Shown here: positions 6,115-14,682 of the stretch, piece after piece
Position numbering within the stretch: position 1 is the first letter of the stretch
How the letters are laid out: each line of letters opens with the position of its first letter
Virus record (IMG/VR): IMGVR_UViG_3300047353_000129
Location: 1-37,109 of that record
Source: a virus
Reading direction: 5' to 3' (one strand)
DNA length: 37,109 nt
Translations under genes and position numbers: made by a program
Notes under the pieces: model-generated
Told to the model about the DNA's origin: nothing
Databases searched by the model: none
What the model saw: the letters and a program-made list of their open reading frames with translations, nothing else

Positions 6115-9100
6115 ATGGCATTAACATCACCAGGAGTACAGGTCAGCGTAATTGACGAGAGCTTTTACACACCAGCTGAACCAGGTACCGTACCAATGAT
6201 ATTCGTTGCTTCCGCCCAGGATAAACTGAATGGCGCAGGCACGGGGACAGCAGCAGGAACAACTAAGGCAAACGCAGGTAAGCCATACTTACTTACTTCG
6301 CAACGCGACCTTACTGAAACCTTTGGCGACCCAACTTTTATAACAGATTCTAATAACAATCCAGTACACGCAGGAGAACTTAACGAGTACGGATTACAAG
6401 CAGCTTATTCAATGCTTGGTGTTAGCAACAGAGCATATGTTGTTCGTGCAGACATCGACCTTAATGAATTAAAAGCATCAGCAACAGCACCAGCGGCTGC
6501 ACCAGCAGACGGAACAAGTTGGTTTGATACACAAACTTCAACTTTTGGTATATTTGAATGGAATTCAAATTCAGCTACTACAACAGGCGGACAAACTTTT
6601 AGTAATAAAGTTCCAACTGTTATCACTGATGTAACTAAACTAGTTGGCAATAGTGCAACTGGAAATCCAAAAACATCAGTTGGCCAAATTGGTGATTATG
6701 TAGTTGTTGCAACTACAACAGTAAATAAGTTGTTTTACAAAAATTCAAGCGGTGCATGGGTACAAGTTGGAAGTGCAGCTTGGAAAGGCAGTCACGCTAC
6801 AGTAAAAAGTTCTTCAGCTGTTGCTAGTGTTGCTTCAGGCGTAACAATGACAATTAACAGTGTTACTGTTACATCAAGCGGAACAGCGTTAACAGATGTA
6901 GTAAACGATATTAACGGTTTATCAATTGCAGGCGTTACAGCGGCAGTAGTAGATAGCCAATTAGAGCTTTATAATACAGGTGCTTCAACAGCAACTATTA
7001 TTATTGCAGAAGGAACAGGACTTGCAGACGATGTTAAGATTCCAGCAGGAACTTATGCAATTCCAGCATTAACAACTGCTCCACATACAAGCGTACCAGA
7101 GTATAAGTCAACTGATACAACTCCAAGACCATCAGGAAGTATTTGGTTTAAAACTACTGAACCTAATTTAGGTGCTCGTATTAGAGTTAAACAGTATGCT
7201 ACTGGAACTGGCACATGGACACAAGTTGGTGCTCCAATTTATGCTAATAACCAATCAGCATTATACGCACTAGACAAAAGCGGTGGCGGTGCTAACTTAG
7301 CAGCAGGTTCATTGTATGTACAAACTAACGTAGCTGAAGAATCAGTTAACTTAGCAACTTTTAAAATATTTGAAAGAGCAGCATCAGGTGCAACTGTTAT
7401 AACAAGTTCAGCTGTAGCAGCTCAACTTTCAGCACAGAGTTATGCTTTTGATATTCAAGAAACTTTAGCAAATAACGGTGCATTACAGTCAGCAAAAACT
7501 GTATCATTTACAGCAACAGGTGCTACAAGTGACGCAGATGTATTAGCAGGTGCTATTAACAGTGCAGGATTTACTAACATTGTTGCAACTGTTGACACTG
7601 CTAACAAAGTTTCAATTAAACACACATTAGGTGGAGACTTCCGTATTACTGATACAGGAGGTGCATTAGCACTTATTGGATATTCAGCTTATGTAGATGC
7701 AAATTCAGGAACACCTAATTTATATGCTGCTCCAGCAGGCGACACAGTAAATGATTTTGTTGCTTCAAACTGGAAAGTATTAGCATATACAGCAGGCGAA
7801 GATGCTCCAACAGCATTAACAGCAGATGGCACACTTTGGTACAATTCAATTGTAGACGAAGTTGACCTTATGATTCACAATGGTACTACTTGGGTAGGTT
7901 ACTTAGATTCAACAAGTCCGTTTTATGCGGCTACTGATGGTGACAAGACTGATCCAAATGGACCGCAAGTTTCAGCTTCTGAGCCAACATTACAGTCAGA
8001 CGGTACAGCACTTAAAAATGGAGACATTTGGGTCAGCACAGCAGACTTAGAAAACTATCCGTTAATTTACAAATATAACGGTTCTACATTAAAGTGGGTA
8101 TTACTAGATAAAGGCGATCAAACTACTGAAGACGGTGTACTATTTGGTGACGCTCGTTATAACACAGCAGGATCAAACAGTGCAGCAGCAGGTGAGATTA
8201 AAGACCTATTATCAAGCAACTTCTTAGACGCAGATGCTCCAGACCCAGCACTTTATCCAAAAGGAATGCTATTATGGAACACAAGACGTTCAGGATTTAA
8301 TGTTAAGAAATTTGTTAGAAACTATGTTGATACATCATTAGACAATGGACGTTTTGGTGATGAGTCAATGAGTTCTTACTACACACACCGTTGGGTAACT
8401 GAATCAGCTAACCAAGATGACGGTTCAGGTAGCTTTGGTGCTAAAGCACAACGTAAAGTTGTTGTACAAGCAATGCAAGCAATGGTTAACAGTAATGACG
8501 AAATTAGAGATGATGAGTCAAGAGTGTTTAACTTAATGGCAACTCCAGGATATCCAGAACTAATTGGAGAAATGATTTCACTAAACAATGATAGAGGCTT
8601 AACAGCATTTATTGTTGGTGATTCACCAGCTAAACTAAAATCCGACGCAACATCTTTAAACGAATGGGGTTCAAATGTTAACCTTGCTGTTGAAGATAAT
8701 GATGCAGGACTAGTAAGCAGAGATGAATACTTAGGTGTATTTTATCCATGGGGCTTCTCAAGCGATAACGCAGGTAACAACGTAGTTGTTCCACCAAGTC
8801 ATATGATGCTAAGAACACTTGCATTAAGTGACCAAGTTAGTTATCCTTGGTTTGCACCAGCAGGTACAAGACGTGGTGGTATTACTAACGCTTCAGCAAC
8901 AGGATACATTGATGCAGAAGGCGAATTTGTAAGTGTAGCGTTGAACGAAGGACAACGTGATACACTTTATAGTTTAAGTATTAACCCAATTACGTTTATT
9001 ACAGGTGCAGGTCTTGTTAACTTTGGTCAAAAGACTCGTGCAAGAGGTGCAAGTTCTTTAGATAGAATTAACGTTGCTAGACTTGTAATATTCTTACGTA

Positions 9101-9378
9101 GTCAACTTAACAAACTTGCTAAACCATATATCTTTGAGCCAAATGATAAGATCACACGTGATCAAGTCAAACAAGCAGCTGAAAGTTTATGTTTAGAGCT
9201 AGTTGGTTCAAGAGGACTTTATGACTTCTTAGTTGTATGTGACGAAAGTAACAATACACCTAGCAGAATTGACAGAAACGAGCTTTATTTAGATATAGCG
9301 ATTGAACCAGTTAAAGCAGTTGAGTTTATATACATTCCACTGAGATTGAAAAATACTGGTGAGATAGCAGGCTTGTAA
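6115..9378 (+). CDS. gp18: gp18-like contractile tail sheath protein with large insertion (1087 aa)
   Basis: The N-terminus (MALTSPGVQVSVIDESFYTP, then GLQAAYSMLGVSNRAYVVRADI to about residue 120) and the C-terminal ~370 residues (from LLWNTRRSGFNVKKF, near 719) are the conserved T4 sheath core, including the C-terminal handshake strand region. T4 gp18 is 659 aa. The extra length lies between residues ~120 and ~715: a Thr/Ala/Ser-rich, low-Cys region with repeated strand motifs of the form G-D/T-x-W-x-x-T ... Y-x-Y-N-G-x-x-W (Trp at about 136, 215, 344, 575/593 and 639/661). On the contracted sheath such insertions would face outward. It has its own late promoter and AGGAG site; gp19 follows after 35 nt. 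Confidence 0.93.
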   Translation: MALTSPGVQVSVIDESFYTPAEPGTVPMIFVASAQDKLNGAGTGTAAGTTKANAGKPYLLTSQRDLTETFGDPTFITDSNNNPVHAGELNEYGLQAAYSMLGVSNRAYVVRADIDLNELKASATAPAAAPADGTSWFDTQTSTFGIFEWNSNSATTTGGQTFSNKVPTVITDVTKLVGNSATGNPKTSVGQIGDYVVVATTTVNKLFYKNSSGAWVQVGSAAWKGSHATVKSSSAVASVASGVTMTINSVTVTSSGTALTDVVNDINGLSIAGVTAAVVDSQLELYNTGASTATIIIAEGTGLADDVKIPAGTYAIPALTTAPHTSVPEYKSTDTTPRPSGSIWFKTTEPNLGARIRVKQYATGTGTWTQVGAPIYANNQSALYALDKSGGGANLAAGSLYVQTNVAEESVNLATFKIFERAASGATVITSSAVAAQLSAQSYAFDIQETLANNGALQSAKTVSFTATGATSDADVLAGAINSAGFTNIVATVDTANKVSIKHTLGGDFRITDTGGALALIGYSAYVDANSGTPNLYAAPAGDTVNDFVASNWKVLAYTAGEDAPTALTADGTLWYNSIVDEVDLMIHNGTTWVGYLDSTSPFYAATDGDKTDPNGPQVSASEPTLQSDGTALKNGDIWVSTADLENYPLIYKYNGSTLKWVLLDKGDQTTEDGVLFGDARYNTAGSNSAAAGEIKDLLSSNFLDADAPDPALYPKGMLLWNTRRSGFNVKKFVRNYVDTSLDNGRFGDESMSSYYTHRWVTESANQDDGSGSFGAKAQRKVVVQAMQAMVNSNDEIRDDESRVFNLMATPGYPELIGEMISLNNDRGLTAFIVGDSPAKLKSDATSLNEWGSNVNLAVEDNDAGLVSRDEYLGVFYPWGFSSDNAGNNVVVPPSHMMLRTLALSDQVSYPWFAPAGTRRGGITNASATGYIDAEGEFVSVALNEGQRDTLYSLSINPITFITGAGLVNFGQKTRARGASSLDRINVARLVIFLRSQLNKLAKPYIFEPNDKITRDQVKQAAESLCLELVGSRGLYDFLVVCDESNNTPSRIDRNELYLDIAIEPVKAVEFIYIPLRLKNTGEIAGL

Positions 9379-9382
9379 AAAT

Positions 9383-9390
9383 GATAAATA
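9383..9390 (+). promoter_or_regulatory. Late promoter motif for gp19
   Basis: GATAAATA in the gp18-gp19 gap. Expected start at about 9396; the AGGAG at 9401-9405 then lies in an 18-nt leader. Confidence 0.6.
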
Positions 9391-9413
9391 ATATTATAAC
9401 AGGAGCAAATTAA

Positions 9414-10052
9414 ATGGCTATTTCATCACTATCAAAAATTACAGTTCCACTAGCAAGTGATAACAGTTCTTCCAACCAAGGACTGTTAATGCCAAAACTT
9501 CAATATCGCTTTAGAGTGAGCTTGGAGAACTTTGGTGTAAGTGCAGGGGAAGTTACAGAGTTAACAAAACAAGTTGTTGATGTTACTAGACCAAACGTTA
9601 GCTTCGAAACTATGACGATTGACGTTTACAACTCAAGAGTATACCTAGCAGGTAAACATACTTGGGAAGCTATTACATTGAACTTAAGAGACGATGCAAC
9701 AGGTGCTGTTCAAAAATTAGTCGGCGAACAACTACAGAAGCAATTCGACTTTATGGAGCAATCAAGTGCTGCAAGCGGAATTGATTATAAGTTCGTAACT
9801 AGGATCGAAGTACTAGACGGTGGTAACGGTAACTTTGAACCGACTGTGTTAGAAACTTTTGAAGTATACGGTTGTTATTTAGAAAGTGCAAACTATAACA
9901 CATTAGCATACAGTGCTAATGAGCCAGTTACAGTTTCACTAGCTATCAAATACGATAACGCTATACAGACTCAAGGCGCTAGCGGAGGCGGTGTTGGTAC
10001 TGCTATTGGCAGATCAGTTGCAGCTATTGCATCTACAACTGGCGTAAGCTAA
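9414..10052 (+). CDS. gp19: gp19-like tail tube protein (212 aa)
   Basis: Tube-fold beta-barrel protein of the gp19 family that polymerises into the inner tail tube inside the gp18 sheath. Seen: LLMPKLQYRFRVSLENFG, VVDVTRPNVSFETMTIDVYNSRVYL, KHTWEAITLNLRDD, and FEVYGCYLESANYNTLAYSANEPVTVSLAIKYDNA, all typical of the family. T4 gp19 is 163 aa; this one has a somewhat longer C-terminal Gly/Ser tail. Good Shine-Dalgarno (AGGAG), own late promoter, and a strong terminator 28 nt after the stop: a separately controlled high-expression gene. Confidence 0.92.
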   Translation: MAISSLSKITVPLASDNSSSNQGLLMPKLQYRFRVSLENFGVSAGEVTELTKQVVDVTRPNVSFETMTIDVYNSRVYLAGKHTWEAITLNLRDDATGAVQKLVGEQLQKQFDFMEQSSAASGIDYKFVTRIEVLDGGNGNFEPTVLETFEVYGCYLESANYNTLAYSANEPVTVSLAIKYDNAIQTQGASGGGVGTAIGRSVAAIASTTGVS

Positions 10053-10079
10053 GAGTAATTGTAATTAAAATCTTTGAAG

Positions 10080-10108
10080 AAGGGATCTTTTATAGGTCCC
10101 TTTTTTTT
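10080..10108 (+). terminator. Intrinsic terminator after gp19
   Basis: Stem AAGGGATC / GGTCCCTT (8 bp with G-T wobble) around a TTTTATA loop, followed by an unbroken T run to 10108. Confidence 0.85.
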
Positions 10109-10130
10109 ATCTACGCATATAATTCACTTG

Positions 10131-10138
10131 GATAAATA
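10131..10138 (+). promoter_or_regulatory. Late promoter motif, leaderless type
   Basis: GATAAATA whose last A is 6 nt before the A of the ATG at 10144; no Shine-Dalgarno between. Confidence 0.6.
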
Positions 10139-10143
10139 TTAGT

Positions 10144-11538
10144 ATGAGCAAGTTTGGCGGATTTCTAGATAATTTAGTAAGTGGGGCTTTAAACCCTAAA
10201 GGTGACATGGCGGACTACCGTCATGCTTCTCGACTATACACAGATGATAACTTTAGGTTAGCACCTAAAACTAAGTTTCTGTATCATGTTTCATTTAATT
10301 TAAATGAAGAAGTAATTAAAAAGGTTCGTCCTAACTTTGATAAAAAGCATGGCTTAGAAGTTAACATGCTAGTCAAAACAGCAGACTTACCAAAGTATAA
10401 TGTTACAACAGAAACTAAAAACAAATACAATCGTAAGAAAAATTTACAAGTTAGATTAGACTATGATCCTATTAACATTACATTTCACGATGACAATATG
10501 GGTCTTACAACATACCTTTGGGAATCGTATTATAGATATTATTTTGTAGACGGCAACTTAGGAAGTTTAGATGCTGCAGGTAAACCTAATCAAACATCAA
10601 CAGGGTTTATGCCACATAACACATATGAAGGCAAAGCACTAAATGCATTTAGATACGGATTTGATAATAATTCGTATGCACCGTTCTTTAATAGTATTCA
10701 AATAAGCCAAATGGCTAGACATCAATATGTAACATATACATTAGTTAATCCTATTATTAGTAGTTTCCAACATGATACAATGGATCAGTCCGCAGGTGGC
10801 GAAACTTCACAAAATACAATGCAAATATTATATGAATCAGTATTCTATAGTACAGGTGCTGTTGAAGAAGGTAATGCTCCTGTAGGATTTGGTACAGAAC
10901 ATTATGATACATCTCCAAGTCCAATTAGTATTGCAGGCGGCGGAGCTGCTAGTCTACTTGGCGCAGGCGGAGTATTAGCAGGTGGCGCAAGTGTGTTTAG
11001 TGATCTTAGTAGCGGTAATGTTGGATTAGGAACATTAATCAAAGCAACAAATACAATTAAAAATGCTAAAAAATTAACTAAAGAAGGTGTACGTAACGAA
11101 GGATACAGTGTATTAGGTAAATCATTAACAGCGGCAACTGGAGCAAATGTAAGCGGATTAGCAAATTCTAGTTTTCCAAAGAGTGGTGGAACAGGACAGA
11201 ATAACGCTACAGAAGCAATACCGTTAGTAACATCTAAAGAAAATAAACAGTTATCTAATGTAGAAATACAAAATGAATTAGAGGACACACCAATCTTAAA
11301 AGATGCTGTAGCAAAACAATTAGTTGCTACCGGAGTAGTAGCATCAACAGTAGCAGGGCTTTCAGTGGGTAATGCAGTTGGACTAAGTGTTTACGAAACA
11401 TTAACAGTTCAAGAGAAAAATGCAATCAAAGAAGAAGTTGACGAAAAAATTGCTGAGGGAGATCCTAAGGTTCTTTCTGTTAGTAATAAAATAGTATCTT
11501 CTTATAGAGAATCACAAGGAATAATATCTAATGTCTAG
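10144..11538 (+). CDS. Tail-tube-like / baseplate structural protein (464 aa)
   Basis: The first ~240 residues have a tube-protein look: FRLAPKTKFLYHVSFNL, VKTADLPKYNVTTETKNKYNRKKNLQ, DPINITFHDDN, YYRYYFVDG, then NPIISSFQHDTMDQS...MQILYESVFYST, a layout shared with gp19 and the baseplate tube initiator gp54. The C-terminal ~200 residues are Gly/Ala/Ser-rich, with hydrophobic stretches near 260-290 and 385-410. T4 gp54 (320 aa) and gp48 are the nearest functional ideas; family membership is an inference. It is not the portal gp20, whose motifs are absent. The ATG lies 6 nt after a late motif with no Shine-Dalgarno. The next gene overlaps its end by 8 nt. Confidence 0.65.
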   Translation: MSKFGGFLDNLVSGALNPKGDMADYRHASRLYTDDNFRLAPKTKFLYHVSFNLNEEVIKKVRPNFDKKHGLEVNMLVKTADLPKYNVTTETKNKYNRKKNLQVRLDYDPINITFHDDNMGLTTYLWESYYRYYFVDGNLGSLDAAGKPNQTSTGFMPHNTYEGKALNAFRYGFDNNSYAPFFNSIQISQMARHQYVTYTLVNPIISSFQHDTMDQSAGGETSQNTMQILYESVFYSTGAVEEGNAPVGFGTEHYDTSPSPISIAGGGAASLLGAGGVLAGGASVFSDLSSGNVGLGTLIKATNTIKNAKKLTKEGVRNEGYSVLGKSLTAATGANVSGLANSSFPKSGGTGQNNATEAIPLVTSKENKQLSNVEIQNELEDTPILKDAVAKQLVATGVVASTVAGLSVGNAVGLSVYETLTVQEKNAIKEEVDEKIAEGDPKVLSVSNKIVSSYRESQGIISNV

Positions 11539-11896
11539 TAACATACCAGTACAATCAAATGACTCTGCAGACGGAACTAAAAAGTTCTTTGACCAATATT
11601 TTACAGAAGCAATATCATATCCTAGCAATCAAGTCGATGCTGTTATTGGGTTTTTTGAAAATAAAGGTTTTGAAAAACTAGCGGCTAGAAGTACAGCAAC
11701 AGTTATATTACAACAAGCCAAAATTGATAATGTTAATGTATTTGAAATAATTGACACACTTAAAGGATTAACAAAAATTCAATTAAGCGAAATAGTTGCT
11801 GAAATATTAAACTATGACCGAAACAAAGTAAGTACACTTGGTTTCAGATCAACGTCAGTTTCGGAAAAGTTAGAACGAAGAAACATTGTAGAGTAA
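11531..11896 (+). CDS. Conserved phage protein, probably structural (121 aa)
   Basis: No named family recognised. Seen: acidic Ser/Asp-rich N-terminus, then KKFFDQYF, VDAVIGFFENKGFEKLAARSTA, ILQQAKIDNVNVFEIIDTLKG and LSEIVAEILNYDRNKVSTLGF, a mostly helical small protein. The text is of the kind conserved beside structural genes in marine T4-like phages. It overlaps the tube-like gene by 8 nt (start ATG within ...TCTAATGTCTAG) with AAGGAA upstream, so it is translationally coupled, and gp4 follows 4 nt later. A baseplate or tail assembly role is inferred from position only. Confidence 0.7.
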   Translation: MSSNIPVQSNDSADGTKKFFDQYFTEAISYPSNQVDAVIGFFENKGFEKLAARSTATVILQQAKIDNVNVFEIIDTLKGLTKIQLSEIVAEILNYDRNKVSTLGFRSTSVSEKLERRNIVE

Positions 11897-11900
11897 CATT

Positions 11901-12338
11901 ATGGGCCGTTTTGCACAAGGCAAGTTTACTCCAAAATATCCAGAGAAGTATGTAGGAAACAAAACTCCTACTTATAGAAGTAGTTGGGAATTTGCTTTTA
12001 TGAAATTCTGCGATGAGCATTCAAGTGTTGAAAAATGGGCTAGTGAAGCCATTAAAATTCCTTATAGAAATCCACTAACAGGTAAACACACAATATATGT
12101 TCCAGACTTTTTTATAGTGTATACTGGTAGAAAAGGTGGACAACAAGTTGAACTAATAGAAGTTAAACCCGAAAATCAAACTGTATTTGAAAAATTAGGT
12201 CGTAGTCGTCATAACCAAGCTGCTTGGATAGTTAATCAAGCAAAATGGGAAGCTGCTAGTAAGTGGTGTAAAGGTAAAGGTATACGTTTTAGAATAATCT
12301 CTGAAAAGGATATTTTCCACAGTGGCAAAAGACGATAA
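11901..12338 (+). CDS. gp4: gp4-like head completion nuclease (145 aa)
   Basis: Matches the T4 gp4 (50) head-completion family, a TnsA/PD-(D/E)XK-like fold: MGRFAQGKFTPKYPEKY start, YRSSWEFAFMKFCDEH (Glu30), IYVPDFFIVY (Asp69) and ELIEVKPENQ (Glu87-x-Lys89), followed by WIVNQAKWEAASKWCKGKGIRF. The Glu-Asp-ExK residues are the expected metal-dependent nuclease site. T4 gp4 is ~150 aa, so this is full length. It acts after packaging, before tail joining. No clear Shine-Dalgarno; the ATG is 4 nt after the preceding stop. Confidence 0.85.
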   Translation: MGRFAQGKFTPKYPEKYVGNKTPTYRSSWEFAFMKFCDEHSSVEKWASEAIKIPYRNPLTGKHTIYVPDFFIVYTGRKGGQQVELIEVKPENQTVFEKLGRSRHNQAAWIVNQAKWEAASKWCKGKGIRFRIISEKDIFHSGKRR

Positions 12339-12341
12339 ATA
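12334..12341 (+). promoter_or_regulatory. Late promoter motif for gp16
   Basis: GATAAATA at the end of gp4. Expected start near 12347, 21 nt before the ATG at 12368; GGAAAG lies in the leader. Confidence 0.5.
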
Positions 12342-12367
12342 ATAGTAGCATATAATGGAAAGATCCA

Positions 12368-12859
12368 ATGACTAAAAAATTAGAAGACTTATTAAATTTG
12401 CCAGATTCAAAAGAAATTATTGATGATGCAAAAAAGCAAAAGGCAAAGACAGCGGTTGTTGAACAACAAGAAACATTCCGTGATATAGCAGAGTTTGATA
12501 AAATTGCTAGTGCATTGCCTGCCGTAAAAGGCTTAGGTGAAAAAGCAGATACTGAATTAAATGATATTGCAGATCGTGCATTAACAGCATATGAGGACTT
12601 AATGGATCTTGGCATGAATGTTGAATCACGCTATAGTGGTCGTGTATTTGAAGTAGCAGGCGGAATGCTTAAGACAGGATTAGATGCTAAAGTAGCAAAA
12701 CTTAATAATAAGTTGAAAATGGTTGAATTACAACTTAAAAAAGAAAAACAAGATAAAGATACCTTAGATACAGGCGATGTAGTTAATGGTGAAGGCTTTG
12801 TTGTAACTGATAGGAACAGCCTACTAGAACGCCTAAAAGGCATTGATAAGGATAAATAA
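12368..12859 (+). CDS. gp16: gp16-like small terminase subunit (163 aa, putative)
   Basis: Size equals T4 gp16 (164 aa) and the layout agrees: a charged N-terminus (LEDLLNLPDSKEIIDDAKKQ), a central helical hairpin (ADRALTAYEDLMDLGMNVESRYSGRVFEVAGGMLKTGLDAKV), a long coiled-coil-like helix (KLNNKLKMVELQLKKEKQDK), and a C-terminal tail with SLLERLKGI. The small subunit recognises DNA and regulates the gp17 motor. The large subunit is four genes downstream, supporting the call. Sequence identity in this family is low, so the assignment rests on size, helices and position. Confidence 0.7.
   Translation: MTKKLEDLLNLPDSKEIIDDAKKQKAKTAVVEQQETFRDIAEFDKIASALPAVKGLGEKADTELNDIADRALTAYEDLMDLGMNVESRYSGRVFEVAGGMLKTGLDAKVAKLNNKLKMVELQLKKEKQDKDTLDTGDVVNGEGFVVTDRNSLLERLKGIDKDK
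12851..12858 (+). promoter_or_regulatory. Late promoter motif before the 12880 gene
   Basis: GATAAATA overlapping the gp16 stop. Expected start near 12864; AGGAA at 12870-12874 precedes the ATG at 12880. Confidence 0.5.
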
Positions 12860-12879
12860 TATATAAGATAGGAAATACT

Positions 12880-13443
12880 ATGATGAAATCTTTTACAGAA
12901 TTTTTAACAGAATCAAAAAAAACATATCCTTTTAAAATAGGAGTAGCAGGTACATTACCCGAAGGCTTTGTAGACTCTATGGAAACAGCATTAAAGAAAT
13001 ATGATGTTGTAAATATGTCAGCAGGCAAGAAAACTCCAATTCAAGAAAGACCATTAGATTTTCCGCAACTACAAAATACAGAAGTAACATATTTTGAAGT
13101 TGAATTAAACTATCCAACAACAGTACAAGTATTGCAAGAATACTTAGCAAAGTGTTGTGGCATAGACCAAGGTCATTTTATTGTTCGCAATCCAAACGAG
13201 CCACAAGAAGAATACCAGCAACCTAAACCAGAAGGCGAATATGAGCCAATCTTAACACAAGAAGATATGGGCGGCCCATCTGCTCAAAATGAAGTTGCAG
13301 GTAATAGAGTAATGGACTTACTTAAAGAACTTGAAGTTGCACGTAAAGAGCGTGACATGGATCCTACAGAGTCAGCACAAACTGGCGAAATAGTAAAAGA
13401 CGTAGAACAAAAAGAAAACGCTAAAAGCGTAATAGGGAGTTAA
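12880..13443 (+). CDS. Conserved T4-like phage protein with capsid-targeting-like N-terminus (187 aa)
   Basis: No function is known to me. The start MMKSFTEFLTES resembles the N-terminal capsid-targeting segment of T4 internal head proteins (M-K-x-x-x-E-F-x-x-E), and LTE fits the L-x-E cleavage rule of the gp21 prohead protease; that is an inference. The next ~115 residues form a compact domain (YPFKIGVAGTLPEGF, KKTPIQERPLDFPQL, TYFEVELNYPTTVQVLQEYLAKCC, GHFIVRNPNEPQEEYQQ) highly typical of marine T4-like phages. The tail is Glu/Asp/Lys-rich and probably disordered. Only 2 nt separate it from the next gene. Confidence 0.75.
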   Translation: MMKSFTEFLTESKKTYPFKIGVAGTLPEGFVDSMETALKKYDVVNMSAGKKTPIQERPLDFPQLQNTEVTYFEVELNYPTTVQVLQEYLAKCCGIDQGHFIVRNPNEPQEEYQQPKPEGEYEPILTQEDMGGPSAQNEVAGNRVMDLLKELEVARKERDMDPTESAQTGEIVKDVEQKENAKSVIGS

Positions 13444-13445
13444 AA

Positions 13446-14267
13446 ATGGATTTAAAAGATCTAATTCAAAAAATGGACAACATTGAATCAACCCAAGAGT
13501 TGAACGAATCAGTTGTAAATGAAATGGGATATCCGGAAAATCCAGGTGCCCCTGTAAGTATGAACATAAGTTTAAATGCAAGCGGCAAAGAACATGTTGC
13601 TGACTTGATCGACATGATGAAAAATGCAGGTATTGGTGAAGTTGAAGGTGATTCAGAAGCATCAGGACCAATGCGTGGCGACATGGAAAAATTTAGAAGT
13701 ATGATTGACGAACCACATGATGGAAAAGGTCATGAACACTTTGGTACAGATAAAGATATTGATGATCCAGAAGAGCCAGGTAAAGATGAAGTACCAGGCG
13801 ATGATGATTCAGAAGAAGGATTTCTAGGTACTGTTGCAGGTGGCGTAGCAGGCGGAATGCTTGGCGGACCATTAGGAGCATTGACAGGTGCAGCGGCAGG
13901 TGATTCGTTAACAGATGACGAAGCAACTGAAGGCTGGGACAATGAGCCAGATGAAGAATACAGAGATCACAAATACATGACTAAAGATTTATCCGGCGGC
14001 ATTAATAGAGAAAAGCCAAAAGGTGCAATCCGTGCAAAAGATCCAGCAATACATCAAACAGTTGAAACCACTAGTGTAAAAGAGCAGCTTTGGGCAGCAT
14101 TAAACGAAAAGATGGCAGCCGAAGGACGTGGACGTGGCAAAAAGAAAAAAGTAATGGCTAGCAGAGGCCGTGGCAAGACTGAAGATATTAAAGAAATGGA
14201 TTGTCCAGAATGTGGCAAACCAGGCAAAAAGAAATTAATGGCATGTGCATCATGCGGTTGTAAGTAA
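13446..14267 (+). CDS. Conserved phage protein with glycine-zipper and C-terminal zinc ribbon (273 aa)
   Basis: Four parts are visible: an N-terminal DLKDLIQKMDNIES helix and ASGKEHVADLIDMMKNAGI; an acidic linker; a glycine-zipper stretch (about residues 125-155, GTVAGGVAGGMLGGPLGAL) that could pack in a membrane or self-associate; and a conserved YMTKDLSGGINRE block near 178. The C-terminus carries GRGRGKKKK then a Cys cluster C253-x2-C256-x10-C267-x2-C270-x-C272, a zinc-ribbon-like end. Function unknown; position between the terminase genes suggests head assembly or packaging. GGAG precedes the start, and a strong terminator follows the stop. Confidence 0.75.
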   Translation: MDLKDLIQKMDNIESTQELNESVVNEMGYPENPGAPVSMNISLNASGKEHVADLIDMMKNAGIGEVEGDSEASGPMRGDMEKFRSMIDEPHDGKGHEHFGTDKDIDDPEEPGKDEVPGDDDSEEGFLGTVAGGVAGGMLGGPLGALTGAAAGDSLTDDEATEGWDNEPDEEYRDHKYMTKDLSGGINREKPKGAIRAKDPAIHQTVETTSVKEQLWAALNEKMAAEGRGRGKKKKVMASRGRGKTEDIKEMDCPECGKPGKKKLMACASCGCK

Positions 14268-14293
14268 CAACTTTATTAAATTTTAATAAATCC

Positions 14294-14321
14294 AAATAGG
14301 CTCTTAGGAGCCTATTTTTTT
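14294..14321 (+). terminator. Strong intrinsic terminator
   Basis: Perfect 10-bp stem AAATAGGCTC / GAGCCTATTT with loop TTAG, followed by T run; 27 nt after the stop at 14267. Confidence 0.9.
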
Positions 14322-14322
14322 C

Positions 14323-14330
14323 TGTAAATA
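14323..14330 (+). promoter_or_regulatory. Late promoter motif, leaderless type
   Basis: TGTAAATA directly after the terminator; its last A is 6 nt before the A of the ATG at 14336, with no Shine-Dalgarno. Confidence 0.5.
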
Positions 14331-14335
14331 CTTTT

Positions 14336-14674
14336 ATGACAGATTGGACCAAGTATTTTGAACACATAAAGCCTGTGTGCCCGTGGAGCGGAGCGGCATG
14401 GAAAAAGGGCGAAATAAAAGTAAGATACTGGAACGGTGAAATAGAAGAACTAGATAATAATCAAGCCATCATATATATTTGTAAAGGATATAATCGTAGG
14501 CGTCTTAAAAAACTTTGTAAAAAAGTTGATGTAAGCGAGAAGTATGAATGGTTATGGAGCGAACCTACACACGGTGATTATGCTTCTCCAGTTCCTATAC
14601 TAATACAACAAGACAAACGCAAACTGTTTGATTTAAGATTCGATACAGGCTACTATGACGATATAATTGGTTAA
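14336..14674 (+). CDS. Hypothetical protein (112 aa)
   Basis: Not recognised. Trp/Tyr-rich small basic protein: MTDWTKYFEHIKPVCPWSGAAW, a strand KGEIKVRYWNGE, a helix RRRLKKLCKKV, then YEWLWSEPTHGDY and PVPILIQQDKRKLFDLRFDTGY. Looks like a compact alpha/beta domain. It sits between a terminator and gp17 with its own late motif. No other ATG is near, so the start is well fixed although there is no Shine-Dalgarno. Its stop TAA is part of the next late motif. Confidence 0.7.
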   Translation: MTDWTKYFEHIKPVCPWSGAAWKKGEIKVRYWNGEIEELDNNQAIIYICKGYNRRRLKKLCKKVDVSEKYEWLWSEPTHGDYASPVPILIQQDKRKLFDLRFDTGYYDDIIG

Positions 14675-14677
14675 ATA
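14670..14677 (+). promoter_or_regulatory. Late promoter motif for gp17, leaderless type
   Basis: GTTAAATA overlapping the upstream stop codon; the last A is 6 nt before the gp17 ATG at 14683 and no Shine-Dalgarno is present. The overlap with TAA makes a chance match more likely here than at other sites. Confidence 0.45.
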
Positions 14678-14682
14678 CTACT

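Noticed and set aside
10902-11288. Long open frames on the opposite strand of real genes (for example here, 5301-5492 and 15078-15392)
   Set aside because: They mirror well-supported plus-strand genes, have low-complexity or unlikely composition and no ribosome-binding sites.
10144-11538. Calling the gene after gp19 the portal protein gp20 by T4 gene order
   Set aside because: It has tube-like strand motifs and a Gly/Ala-rich tail, and none of the portal features expected; gene order differs here from T4.
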